The position numbers and the translations under genes are program-made. Shown in pieces: positions 25,256 through 36,394 of a DNA stretch of 64,000 nt. Position 1 is the first letter of the stretch. Each line of letters starts with the position of its first letter. The notes under the pieces were generated by a model. It was not told where the DNA came from. It searched no databases and was given only the letters and a program-made list of their open reading frames with translations. Location of the stretch: positions 3,033,101-3,097,100 of the forward strand of contig NC_018396.1 in assembly GCF_000208865.1 (NCBI RefSeq). The letters run 5' to 3'. Source of the DNA: Neospora caninum Liverpool (taxonomy: Eukaryota; Apicomplexa; Conoidasida; Eucoccidiorida; Sarcocystidae).

Positions 25256-28200
25256 CTAGCTGGGGGTATGTCCCGGGCCCTCGTCCACTAGCTCTCGAGC
25301 GTCGCCGAAGGAGATGTTCTCCAGGAAGAACGGATGCCAGTTTATGTTTTCTAGCCAGTCTTTCCACCTGCAAACAGGGGATCGGAGGACGCGAAACGGC
25401 ATGCGAAGGGAATGAATGAGAAGGCGACGGGGACTCCACACGATCCCCAAAAGCAAGAAAACAGAAACACGAGAGTCAAGAGACACACTGGCGCGCATCC
25501 TATAGGCGACTCCTGCCCCAGGAGCCCGCTTAGGTGCACAAATCCAGCGCGCCTTTCGTCTTTTTGAGAAAGACAGTCGCGAGAGCTGTGAAAGCACGTC
25601 GATAAGACGATTTGCAGAGAAAAGGCAGCACAGGCATCCCCGCCAAGAATGGAAAAGGGTGAGGACCGGCAAAGCGGCACGCTCCGGTGTACGTACACCC
25701 CCGGGCGGCAGGCGGTACGACTCGAGCCGAGCCCTGAGACGTTCCCTTCGACGAATCTTCGATTCACGGGAAAAGAACACGGGTTTCACTTTCAACTAGC
25801 AAACGCGCAGAGGCGTTCTCCTCGTTTCTACCATAACCCCGCTCTTTGCTCTCTCTCGTCCTCACCCCCCCAAGTTTCAACAAAACTCGACTCTCTGCCC
25901 ACACAGCGTGCTACGCTCCCTTCCCTCCGCGAACTGCCAGCTTCCGTCGCCCTCTGGTCTCTTTTTCGTCACCACACGAAAAAGAACTCACAACGGAACC
26001 GGCATGGAAACGCACGCTGTCCCCGCTTTCGTCTCTCGTTTTTGCCGCCGTTTTCCGCTTTTTCTTACACTGGAGTACTGAAGGAGTGCGCAATCCGAGG
26101 GAAAATTGCGCTCGTTTGGAAGGCACCAATTTCGTCCTGGAGAGACTCGACCTCAATCAGGGGCAACTCCGGCGGCGCAGCTCGCGTGCGGTTATAGGTG
26201 TCATAAACCGGCTAAAACACGGACAGAAACGAACGCACAAAATGGCAAAAGAGAGTGGAGAAAACTCGACAGAGATCGCGCAGAGGGACGGCAGCAGGAG
26301 CGAAACAAAGACTCGGGGGAGGCGAAAACAACCTTTTAAAGAAAGGCGAAGGCGAAACAGCAATTTTGTTCACTTGACAAGGAGGGTCGAACAGCCAGAA
26401 ACCATCAATATAAAGTACGTGCGAAAGTAAGCCTACGTCAAAAACGTTATCGTTTAAAAAGTCCAGATATAGATACAGACCCACTCCGATGCATGCATGT
26501 GCTCACACGCTGATGCATCTACACACCTGCTTGCGGCCCTCCATACATACACACTTATACTTGCATTTATATATATATATATATATATATATTGGCACGT
26601 GTGTATGAAGAGCAAGCGTGACTTGATGAAAAAAGGAGACAAATGAGAGGGTTTCCTACGGAGAGAAGAAGCAATCCCTCAGCGGGAGCGGTGTGAATGA
26701 AGACGTGCTTGCGATTGGGCCGCAGAGCTTCTGTTAGACTCGTCACTGTCGCGGTACCGCGGCAGACTTCCACGGCGATTCCTGAGGGGCGACAGAGGCG
26801 GGGGCACATGGGACGAAGAAATGCTGTAATCTCGGTTTTTAACTGCGGTCACCCCTGCTCTCCAAAGCGTTAGCACCACTCCTGAGGCTTTTGATGTACA
26901 CGTCAGAAGCATCCGGGGGATTCTTGCTGTTTCACGCAGAGAAAAGACGGCCAGCGAGAGGGAAGAGAGCGCGCCGGTAACTCACCAACCATCTTCCGTA
27001 TCTGATTAAAGAGGAAAGACTGGCCCTCCAACTCAATCACAATGATATCTTCAGAAACTCCGTCCATCTGCGTCGTCGACACCTGAAAAGAAACCCAACG
27101 GACAGATGCACAGGGAGATGCATGTAACTCTTCCCCGTCTGCGCTTTCTCCTTCCCCGTCGTGTCTTCTCCATCACCTTTTTCTCGTTGTCTCCCTCTCT
27201 CTTCTTCGATGTTGCTCTTCTCTCTCTCGAACGCCGCTGGCTGCAAAGAGCGAAGCCCCCACACCGGAGCACTGGAAGACGTGGAGACAGTCGAGCGAAG
27301 AAGCAACGCGCACGCTGACCGAGGTTTTGTGGATGTGCCGTTTGAAGGCAGCCGGCGAGGTGTCCTTGTTCTTCCCGCCCTTGGTGAAATTCTGGAAGGC
27401 GTGCGTCCCCTCGAAGACCTTGAAGACTGCCCGCAGTTTCTCCTGAGAGAGGCGACAACGCAGCAGGATTGTGCGCGCGACAGAGATGGCAGAACGGCCA
27501 GGGGAACTCGAGAACGCTCCCGAAGGTTTCCATCCCCTCTCAGAACTCCGACGCGGCTCGGCTCACCAAAAGTGGTTAAGAAAAAAAACGCGATCCCTGG
27601 CGTGACGGCGCCGCGAGTGAGCTGGCATTCTGGCGAGGACGGGACGCCTCAAAGGCGCACTGCTACTTTTCGCGAACGCTCAGCCCACACAGGAAGAATC
27701 CCCTGGGGAAAAGGAACGAAGACGCAAAAGACGGTGAAGAAGCGATGGGAAAAGACAAAAAACCGACCCTCGGCTCTCAAAAGGGTTTGCCTACCACGAG
27801 TTCCGCTGTCGAAAGAGGTGTCGCTACACTGCGGTCGTCATTTTCGAACGCGCTCCGGTGTACGTACACCCCATCCTGGAGCGCGAGACTGGAGATGACA
27901 GGCGGGGGCCCGCCCAACAGTCGTTCGCCCAAGAGGAATCTTCCCTCGGCCTTCACGGCTTCTGCCGCGCGCAACATCTCGCTCGAGACGGTCAGCAGCT
28001 TCTTCGCTTCCCCTGACGAGGGTGGAGATGCAGCCGGCAGCGCACCGCGGCAAGCTGTGTCCTCGCCCTCTTGAGAAAACCTCGTCCCCTCGTCCTGGTC
28101 CTGGTTCCCGTTCCTCGCTGCGTCATCGCTATCTGGGGCTTCAGAGTTTCCGTCTCGTGCGGGAAGCGGCATTGCACCGTTCTCGCCTCCCTGCGCAACA

Positions 28201-29069
28201 TCCGACTTCCCTTCTCCCATGGGCGTCGCCAGAGCGGCTTTCAGCTGGCGTTTCGCTTCGGCGGAGAGAGGCCGGACTGATGGGAGAGCCGCCGGAATCA
28301 GCGGATTCGCTTCCACATTCCCACGGCGCCCAGATTCGGTTGCGTCGTCCTCTCGGCTCTTCGCGGCCTTTCTTGCGTCCACGCGTTCTCTTCCTGTCTC
28401 TCGCTCGCGTCCGCGCTTTCTCTCACACGGACCACATCTGTCAGACGAGGAACCACACGAAGACAAGGCACACGCCGCAGAGATAGACCCCCGGACTTGG
28501 TACGCGTTGAAGAGCTTGCGGAGGTCTCGGCGAACTGCGACAGGTTGAAGCAGCCAGGCGGGGAGGAGAAAGGCATAGCGACGCCGCGAACAAGAGATCC
28601 TGACAAAAACAGGACACCGAGGAAAGAGAGACGCTCGCCGCCTCCGGAGACAAAGGAAAAAGAGCGGGACGGCGAGCCGAAGAAGAACCGCAACAATCGA
28701 GCAAGGCTCACCGCGACAGAAAAGGCAGCGAAAGCAAAGAACGGAAAGCAGAGAGAGAGAGGGGAGCAAACTGTCTCTGTCTCCGTGTGTGCACGAAGCG
28801 CCGCCTGTGACGCAGTCCGCGCCTCTCCGATTCCGCGTGGCTGCTGTTTTCCCTCTACAGAAGAAACCGCTCTTCCCGGTAGAATGCCAGCACCAATTCA
28901 TCAAGATTCACATAATATCGAAAACACATACACACTTGGTAGATAGATTAGCTACACAAGATACTTCGACTGAAATGATAATATATTTAGAATGGAGGTG
29001 GAAAATACGAAGAGAATCTATATACAGTATGTATGAAACATATATAGAATATATTTAGAACACGCATAG

Positions 29070-29108
<39 letters not shown>

Positions 29109-29257
29109 GGACACGGTGCATGCAGATATGCTCTGATGTTTGTGGATCAATTCCGCGTGCTTTCCACAGAATACCTACGTTTGTCCATACACATTCACAT
29201 ATACATCTGCGTCTTCATACGCTGTTCTCCGACGCCTTACGTGTCAATATGCATAGT

Positions 29258-29289
<32 letters not shown>

Positions 29290-31403
29290 TAGATAAGCAT
29301 GTAAAAGAGGGATTGCGTTTATATTTGTTGGTGTTTGTTGAACCGGACCGTGTACCTGGCGTCGAAATTTTTCGTGACTCTGCGGACGGCGAAGCAGCGG
29401 ATATCTGGGGGGAGGACTGCGTTCAATCGCGCGAGGAACGCCGCCTCTCTCTCCCTTTGCCACGCGAGGAGTTCTCTCTTTTCGCCCGTCTCTTCGTCCG
29501 CGCACTCTGGCGAATCTGCGAGAGGACACTGACGAGATGCCACAGAGACAGGCAGATCCCCTTCCGTTTCCCGTTGTGCTCCACCTGGTTCCTCTCCTCG
29601 TTCTTCATCTCCTTGTTCTTCCTCTCCGTGTTCATCGTTCCTCTCTCCCTCTTCTTCGTCCTCGTCCTCTGGAGTCTCGCCGTCGCCGCCTGCGAGTTTG
29701 TCGCGGCGAAAAGATACCAGGCCCAGACTGAGTTTCAGAGAGATGACGTTGCATGCGGCGTGGACGCCGCGGTCTGTACGAGCTGCGCGCGACCATTGCA
29801 GCTTCTGCAGGCAGCCGAGGTGACTGGGGGCGATGCCTCCCGCCGCCAGCAGCGACTCCTCCAGCACGCCTTCGACCGTGCGAAGCGGAACCGCATCCAT
29901 CGTCTCCAGAGCAGAAGAAGGAAGGCCAGGCGAAGGAAGAAAAGAAGAAGGAAGAGAAGAAGACGGAAGGCTGGACGAAGGAAGAGAAGAAGGAGGAGGG
30001 GAAGGAGGAGGGGAAGGAGGAGAAGCAGGGGCATTCGAAGCCGCAGAAGGAAGGATCCGTTGGGCATTCTCTGTGTGCGGAGAGGCCGCTTCCTGTTCGG
30101 CTTCTGTTTGGTTCTCTGCGTCTTCGTCGTCGAGAGGAGAGGACGAGACGCACGTGGATGCCGCCAGCTGCTGGTGCTTAGCGAGGAGTGCGTCGAGAGG
30201 CTGCATTTGCTTCTGGAGCCCGTGAAAGCCTTCGCCATTGTACCTGAAGAAGGCGGCAGGAGAAAACGCGACAAATCAGAAAACACGAAGAAAGGGGGGG
30301 GAGGCGTCGCACAGGGGATCTTGCGAGTCTGCGCAAGAGGCCAGGACAAAGTAAAAAGTGGAGAGAAAACGGAGGCAGACAGCAACTGGAGAGCCTCACT
30401 CCCGCCCCAATAAAACAGGGATAGAGGCGCCAAGCACGAGAGAGCTTCTCGGTTTCGTGCATCTTTGCTCCCTTCGTGTTTGCTGTGACATGCGGTCTCT
30501 CGGTTCGCCGGTTTCTCTTTTCCGTTCTCTCACAACTTCAACGTTCCACGCCCGCTTCGACGCGGCATTCTCGCTTCCGCCTTGCGTCAGTAGCTACTTG
30601 CAGACACTCTCGCGAAATACTCCTCCCTGGCGACGGTGTGTGTCACATCCCTCTCTCGTAGTTTTTGGGGTCTTGTAAAAGTCGTGGGAAAGTGTTTTCT
30701 ACTTCCCTCTCTGCTCGTTCCTCCCTTTCTCGCCACCCACGTCTCGCTCCCACTTCTCTGTCCTGATTTCCCCGTCCTCTTCTCTAGATGGACCACGGGA
30801 TGTTTCCCTTCCTCCCATCCCAGGCTCGACGCGCTCTGCCGTTCCCGCGGGGACTCACCCAAAGAGCAGGGCGTATTTCTTTTTCGGCACTTTCGGCGCC
30901 CCCGAGCGATCTCCGGTTCTCGCCGAGTCCTTCGCTTGAGTTTCCCGCCCGGCCTCGCCGCTCCGCTGCGCCTTCAGCTGGCCTTGAAGCATGAGAATTT
31001 CAGAGTGTTTTTCCAGGCGCTCCTTCCGGCGTTCTTTGAGAAAGCGAACACGCGCGTTCCTGACCCTCTTAAACTGCGGCTTCTTCTTCGCTCGACCTGC
31101 AGATGGAGGAGGAGACGCAGGAGGAGATGCAGAAGGCGAATGAGACCCAGGCGGAGACACCCCAGTGGAAGGAGACACGCCGGTGGAAGGAGCGGGTGGG
31201 GGGGGAGGAGCGACTGCTCTGTTGGAAGTTTCTCCGCAACAGAGGTGCTTGGCAGGTTCTTTTTCGCAGGCAGAAGACGATGAACCGCGCTCCCCGTCTT
31301 GAGGTTCACTCGACTGTGACGACAGATGAGATGTACGTACACCCGAGGGGGCGGGCGCGGCGGACGCGGAATCGTCGCCGAAAAGCGGGTTGGACTCTCC
31401 CAT
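25256..31403 (-). CDS. PUS1: tRNA pseudouridine synthase, PUS1/TruA family, 8 exons
   Basis: Exons: 31403-30859, 30243-29356, 28599-27795, 27442-27320, 27082-26986, 26781-26660, 26211-26069, 25367-25256 (2835 nt, 944 residues, in phase; exon 4 could instead end at 27314, adding two residues). It converts uridines of tRNA to pseudouridine. Family blocks in order: KKKYALLFGYNGEGFHGLQ (residues 175-192), the catalytic loop RTDRGVHA (337-344, catalytic Asp 339), ARISCSRRRYAFLLPAWLL, FKVFEGTHAFQNFTKG (about 754), IELEGQSFLFNQIRKMVG, EVCRGTATV, HTAPAEGLLLLSPVYDTYN and AIFPRIAHSF. Non-family inserts include a basic N-terminal 170 residues, a Ser/Pro insert before the catalytic loop, a Glu-rich insert after it and a 240-residue insert in exon 3. 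The start ATG (GCAAAAATGG) is in strong coccidian context. Metazoan PUS1 is about 400-430 residues. Confidence 0.93.
25686..25699. repeat. GGTGTACGTACACC palindrome copy 4 (PUS1 intron 7)
   Basis: Perfect 14-bp palindrome preceded by GCTCC and followed by CCCC. The same flanks are present at the exon 3 copy. It lies inside the last PUS1 intron. Confidence 0.75.
27857..27870. repeat. GGTGTACGTACACC palindrome copy 5 (PUS1 exon 3)
   Basis: Perfect palindrome with flanks GCTCC and CCCCA, nearly identical over about 20 bp to the intron copy at 25686. It lies in the PUS1 open frame and is read there as Gly-Val-Tyr-Val-His, close to the end of the large exon 3 insert. Confidence 0.75.
29075..29105. 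repeat. (TA)n microsatellite in the PUS1 intron
   Basis: About 15 TA units in the intron between PUS1 exons 2 and 3. A second (TA)n run in the same intron lies at 29259-29284, close to the exon 2 donor. Confidence 0.9.
31332..31341. repeat. TGTACGTACA palindrome copy 6 (PUS1 exon 1)
   Basis: Ten-base core with GATG on one side and CCC on the other. It lies about 65 bp inside the first PUS1 exon and encodes Gly-Val-Arg-Thr-Ser in the nonconserved N-terminal extension. Confidence 0.65.
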
Positions 31404-32119
31404 TTTTGCAGAGAAAGACAAGGACGAAAAGGCAGAAGAGGCAAGTTGGAAACGGGAAGCAAACGAACTATCGATAAACGTGTATTAATGTGGATAGGGA
31501 AGCATAGGCACAGACATACATATGCGTCTCCGCATGCAGCGAGACTCCAGTACGAAGGAGAGACGGGATTCCAAGGTTGGAGGAAAACGGATGAGGCGAC
31601 GAGGGCGATGCCGCGAGACAAGAGGGACGGAGAAAAAAGAAAAGAATGAAAATGCCTCCTCTTTCGTAAAAGCGCTCCGGGTCTCTCTGAGACATCGAGA
31701 GTTTTTCTGAGTCCTCGACCTCTCTCAGAGGCAGACACGAGGGGACGACGAGAGGGAAAAGAGAGACAAAGAGAGCAGAAGGAAAGACAAAAAGGTATAA
31801 AAACGGAGGAAGAAAGACAGGCCCTGGCGAGGGGAAGTCGAGAAAGGATGGAAGGATTCAAAGAGGGAAACAGGCGAGAAAAAGACAACGCGTAACAAAA
31901 GGAAATTCCTTCCTTTGCGTTGTCAAACGCGCATGCTCCTGCAGCTGAAAACGCGATTCCGGTATTTTAACTGTCATTTCCCTCTCCCTTCACCTTGCGA
32001 TCTAGAGGCTCGGAACAGTTTCGTGTGCCTCGGATTTATTTTTCGACGAAAAACGTGACGTTTCAGGCGGACAATTTCTCTCAAAATGACACCAGACCAC
32101 GTGGGACGAGTCTCCGCGG

Positions 32120-32133
32120 TGCATGCGCATGCA
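32120..32133. promoter_or_regulatory. Palindromic double TGCATGC motif upstream of PUS1
   Basis: TGCATGCGCATGCA is a perfect 14-bp palindrome made of two overlapping TGCATGC-type motifs. It lies about 720 bp upstream of the PUS1 ATG. TGCATGC is a known enriched promoter motif in apicomplexans, linked to ApiAP2-type factors. Assigning it to PUS1 control is inference from position only. Confidence 0.4.
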
Positions 32134-33542
32134 ACGTAATTTGAGTCGCGCTCCATAGAGTGATTCAGTCAGGCAACGGATCTGTCTCCGCAATCTCATC
32201 CGTGTACTGTATATCCATGTGCATAGACTCATCAACTGTATTATGAAGCACATATCTAGCGAGGCACATGCATTTTCTTTTTCAATTCAGGGACACGGTT
32301 GACGAAGAAAAATGTTCTTGTATATCGGCCCACAGAATACATAGCGATTTGCCAGTACGGACTGCTGTGTACAACGCATTTTGTAGGTATTCGCAGCGGT
32401 CATGAACACGCGCACGCATACATAAACATGCTTCTTTATATAGGCATTAATAGACGCGGCTTCGTGTGCATGCATGCATCACCGGCTGGTGGGCAGATTG
32501 ATGCATATATGTGCCCATATATCTGGCAAATGGTAAGGACGGAGAATTGTCTCGACGTTTTAGTGAGTTGAAATTGAAGTACCACGCTTATTTTGCAGCG
32601 AGAAGGAACACAAGCGAGAAAGAGACAGTTTCGGTGCGCACTGTCCGTTCCCCGCCGCTCCCCCAAAAAGAGGCATCCTTCCGCGCAAAGGCCTGATGCC
32701 TTCCGGCGCTGCCGAGACGAAACGCCGCTTTCTCTGCGATTCGCTCCTCAGTGCGTCTACCCAGAAAGGCTGTTTGAAGAAGGGAACACTTCGTCAATCT
32801 CCCCCCTCGTTTCTTTCTAAAGACCTCGCTTTCTCCCTCTACATACATAACAGAAATACGTGATTGAGGGAGATACACCGAGGGGCGGCGCATCTACACA
32901 GGTTCTCGGAGACTGGTTGTTTGTGCTCCTTTTTGAAGAACAGATATGAGTTGGAACGCACGCATCGGGATGCAGATTCACGGCCGTCCGTCGATGTAGT
33001 ATCTGGAGAAAGCCGATTTTTCTATCGAGAGTCCTCGGTTAAACGTGGGTTTTGTGTTTGGCAGCGCCGCTGTGGTCCCAGGGCAGGGACAGACGAACGG
33101 GAGGCGAAGGAGAGCGGGAGACGAAGGAGAGCGGGAAAAACGCGAGAGCCGTCGACTGAGCAATCCTCAGAGCGGTAGGAGAGACGGAGAAAGAGACGCT
33201 CTCGACGAGCTACCCGTGGCTACGTGCCTCTCCACATACACATCTGCCCACGGGTATATAAAGGCCTATCGACGGAGATACAGATACACTGAAATCTACA
33301 GCGATACGCATGAGCATCTCCCTGCATCTGAATACTTCCGCAGATACCGGCAGGCTACCGCACGCCCATATCCGCCTTCGCCTCTGTGGCCGAGCTGTGT
33401 CGTTCGTGTCTTAGTTGTTTCTTCACAAGTGCATAGACACTGCGACCGGTTTTCCCGCTGCGATCTGCCGTCGCTTCCGCTGAAGGATAACAGACGAAAA
33501 TCAGTGTAACTCTCCAACGCGTCTCTCCAGAGCCTCTTTCTG

Positions 33543-33560
33543 CCCCCCCCCCCCCCCCCC
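33543..33560. repeat. Poly-C run of 18 bases
   Basis: Uninterrupted C18 about 260 bp beyond the stop codon of the flippase gene. It is poly-G in that gene's sense orientation, probably inside its 3' UTR. Homopolymers of this length are prone to sequencing and length error. Confidence 0.9.
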
Positions 33561-33818
33561 GCAACAGAAAGCATTCTTCACACCATCACCTGCTCAGTCT
33601 TCTCGCCCAAAATGCAACAGATCGAAGTTGGCGCCGAGGACATCGGGAGGAGAAAGACGGGCAAAAGAAGAGGCTTCAAACAGACGAAGCCAGTCTTGTC
33701 GAACCTCTCCCCTTTCTCGCCGTATGGCTTGTCTTTCTTTTCTTTCTCTCCACTTTTCGTCCACGGATTCGCCATTCTTCTCACTGTCTTGTCCCTTCCC
33801 GGCCTCGCCTTGGCGGGT

Positions 33819-36228
33819 TCATAGGGACGCGAGCTTTGCATGCTGAGGGGGCTGAAGCGTCTTTTTCACAGCTTTGAAGATTTGAATCGGAACCCACGAG
33901 ACGAGCGTGACGGCTGAAACCTTCGCCCAGAACGTGAGGGTCATGATGAACTGAAAAAAGAACGCATGAAGCACGCGGCCAGATCCGTGTCTCTGTTCCT
34001 CTCAACGTTCCTGATCCGAGTGTCAGGCTACGTAAACACCTCCGTTTCAGTATCTTTGCTCTGCGAGGTTCTCTCCTTTCGCCTCTTCTGCCCGGGGCGT
34101 TCACCATCCCTCTTTTTGCCTCCTCTGTGCTGAGTTTTCTGAGCATTCTGCTTCATTCCTCCTTTTTCTCGTGTCGTCTTGTTGTTTCTAGGTGTGTGCT
34201 TTCCTCTCGTTCCCCTCGCGAGAGACTAACCGTGATGTCGAAGTAGCTTCTCAAGATGAACATTGAGAAGATGTAGATCATGACGGTACAAATTTCCGAG
34301 GCGATCATGAGAGGGTGCCTGGAAAACAATCAAAAGGAGAAAAATGAAGAAGCACTCAAAAGCAGGCTGCAACGCAGTAGATTCGCACAGAAGGCCGGAA
34401 CGAGACCAAACTCTCGACCCCGATCTATACAACAGCCCGAAGAAGAATCCTGGCCCGTGGGCAGATCTCCAAATATCGATACATCCCCCTACTTACCCAC
34501 ATGTGTATTCATGGCTCCGCACCGCACGTAAATGTATATATGTACACAAAAAAATGTATGTCCCTGCACAGGAACCTCCACATATGACCTTGCATGCACG
34601 AATCGACTGCAGACAGAGATAAGTATCGGCGCCTCCACCTACCTACGTCTATCTATGTAGGAACAGGTGTACAGAAGAGGAGATAAACGCAAAATCAAAC
34701 GCCGCAGCTATTCGTCGATAGAGAGGAAAGATTTAGATTCACAGAAAGGAAGATGCGGGGCCGCGAGGAGAGAGGCACACATGCTGGCACAGGACGCGAG
34801 AGAATCATCGATGGGGAGCGGAGACGGAGCGCGCCGTAGAGGAGACAACACAAATCCAAATGGAGACCGACAAGTCCCCCTCATCTCGATATACGGCGAA
34901 GTCTGTTTGTTTTTGGAAAGGACGAGTTGCGAAAGGGAGCACTCCAGCTAAACCTGTTTTTCTGACCAGGTCTGAATCTCCGAGGCGACATTCAGGAGCT
35001 CTGCTAGAATGAGCGCGGTGAAGGTGATGCTGACAATGTTCATAAACGAATTTTCAAACAAGGCGATCGCCCCCATCATGACCACAGCCGCCTGCACAGA
35101 CCGCAGGGAGACAAGCAGTGCAGAGAAAAGATGAAGACGAGAAAGAAACCCAAACAACGACACTCACTTTTTTGTGTGGACCCGCGCGCGTCGACTTTCC
35201 CTTCTCAAGGGTGGGGGCGTGTGTCGAGACAAGAAGACGCACAGGATGGCGAGAGGCGCGAGGAAGCGAATTCAGCGAGGAATCCGGGACGCCGCCAAAC
35301 GGAAACCGGAGAATGACCACACGAGGAGAGGAAACGCGAGAGCCGAGAGGACAGACACCACGAAACCAGAATGCAGCGGAAAGACGGAAGCGTCGAAAAA
35401 GACAAAGCAAAAGAGACGTTTTGCGGAAAGTGTCGGGTTTGGAGAAGACGGGGAGCAAATGGAAATCTGAATCGGACCTGGTAAATCGACTTCCACACCC
35501 AGCCGAAGAAGGTTTTGACGCTCAGAACGCGTCCGTTTTTCAGCGTTTGGTAAAGCTCGGGAAACATAAAGACGACGTTCTCTGGCAGCTCGACGTCGAG
35601 GACGAGAGAGAAGACAGGCGCCATCGTGTAGTACGTCGCATAGCCGACTTGGAGCCAACCCTGCGGAGAGAAGAAACAAAATCGCGCGCAGTACACATAA
35701 AAAGCAGAGAAGCGAGAGGAGCACAACCTTTGAAAGGCAAAACAGCGGGAAATGAGCGGACGAGGACGGAAGGGGAACAAAACACCAGACGAGAAAGGGA
35801 AGAGAAGCGACTCTGGAGCGCGCAAGAACGCACAGCTTTGGACTGCCAGGCGGTGTACAACCCCGGGGAGCTCGTGTTTTGTCGTCTCTTGGCTTCACCT
35901 GGAAAATAGCCAGAGGAATGAAGTAGAAGATGGCGGAGAAGATGACCTGGATAAACGCGATGATGAGACCTCGGTGGATGACAAACTGCGCGAGTTTCGC
36001 GCTCCGCTGGTACGAGTTCCGGCCGTGCCACAGCAGTAACCGGCGGAGGTGCGCGAACTGCGTGATGCTGAAATCGGCAGCCAAAGAGGCCTGACGCCCC
36101 TCTTTCCCCACAATCCCGATGCCGACATCCTGGGACCGACAGCACACAAAAAAGCATTCCCACTTCACTGGAGCCACGATCCACAGCCCATCTCTCCCAC
36201 CCAACTGTCCACACCCAGACCTATACAA

Positions 36229-36267
<39 letters not shown>

Positions 36268-36356
36268 CGTATGTATGTATATATATATATATATAAACAC
36301 TTTTACCTCCGTATTCATATCCATGCATCTATCCCTCTCCCGGTGTATATTCACAT

Positions 36357-36394
<38 letters not shown>

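Larger units (their letters stand above)
31404..33818. other. Intergenic region between PUS1 and the ATP9-type flippase gene
   Basis: It contains the presumed PUS1 promoter and 5' UTR (from 31404 rightwards) and the flippase 3' UTR (left of 33819). No coding exon was supported. A doubled TGCATGC motif and an 18-base poly-C run are listed separately. Confidence 0.5.

Noticed and set aside
29136..30413. 425-codon plus-strand frame
   Set aside because: It is antisense to PUS1 exon 2, whose minus-strand frame carries the catalytic RTDRGVHA motif.
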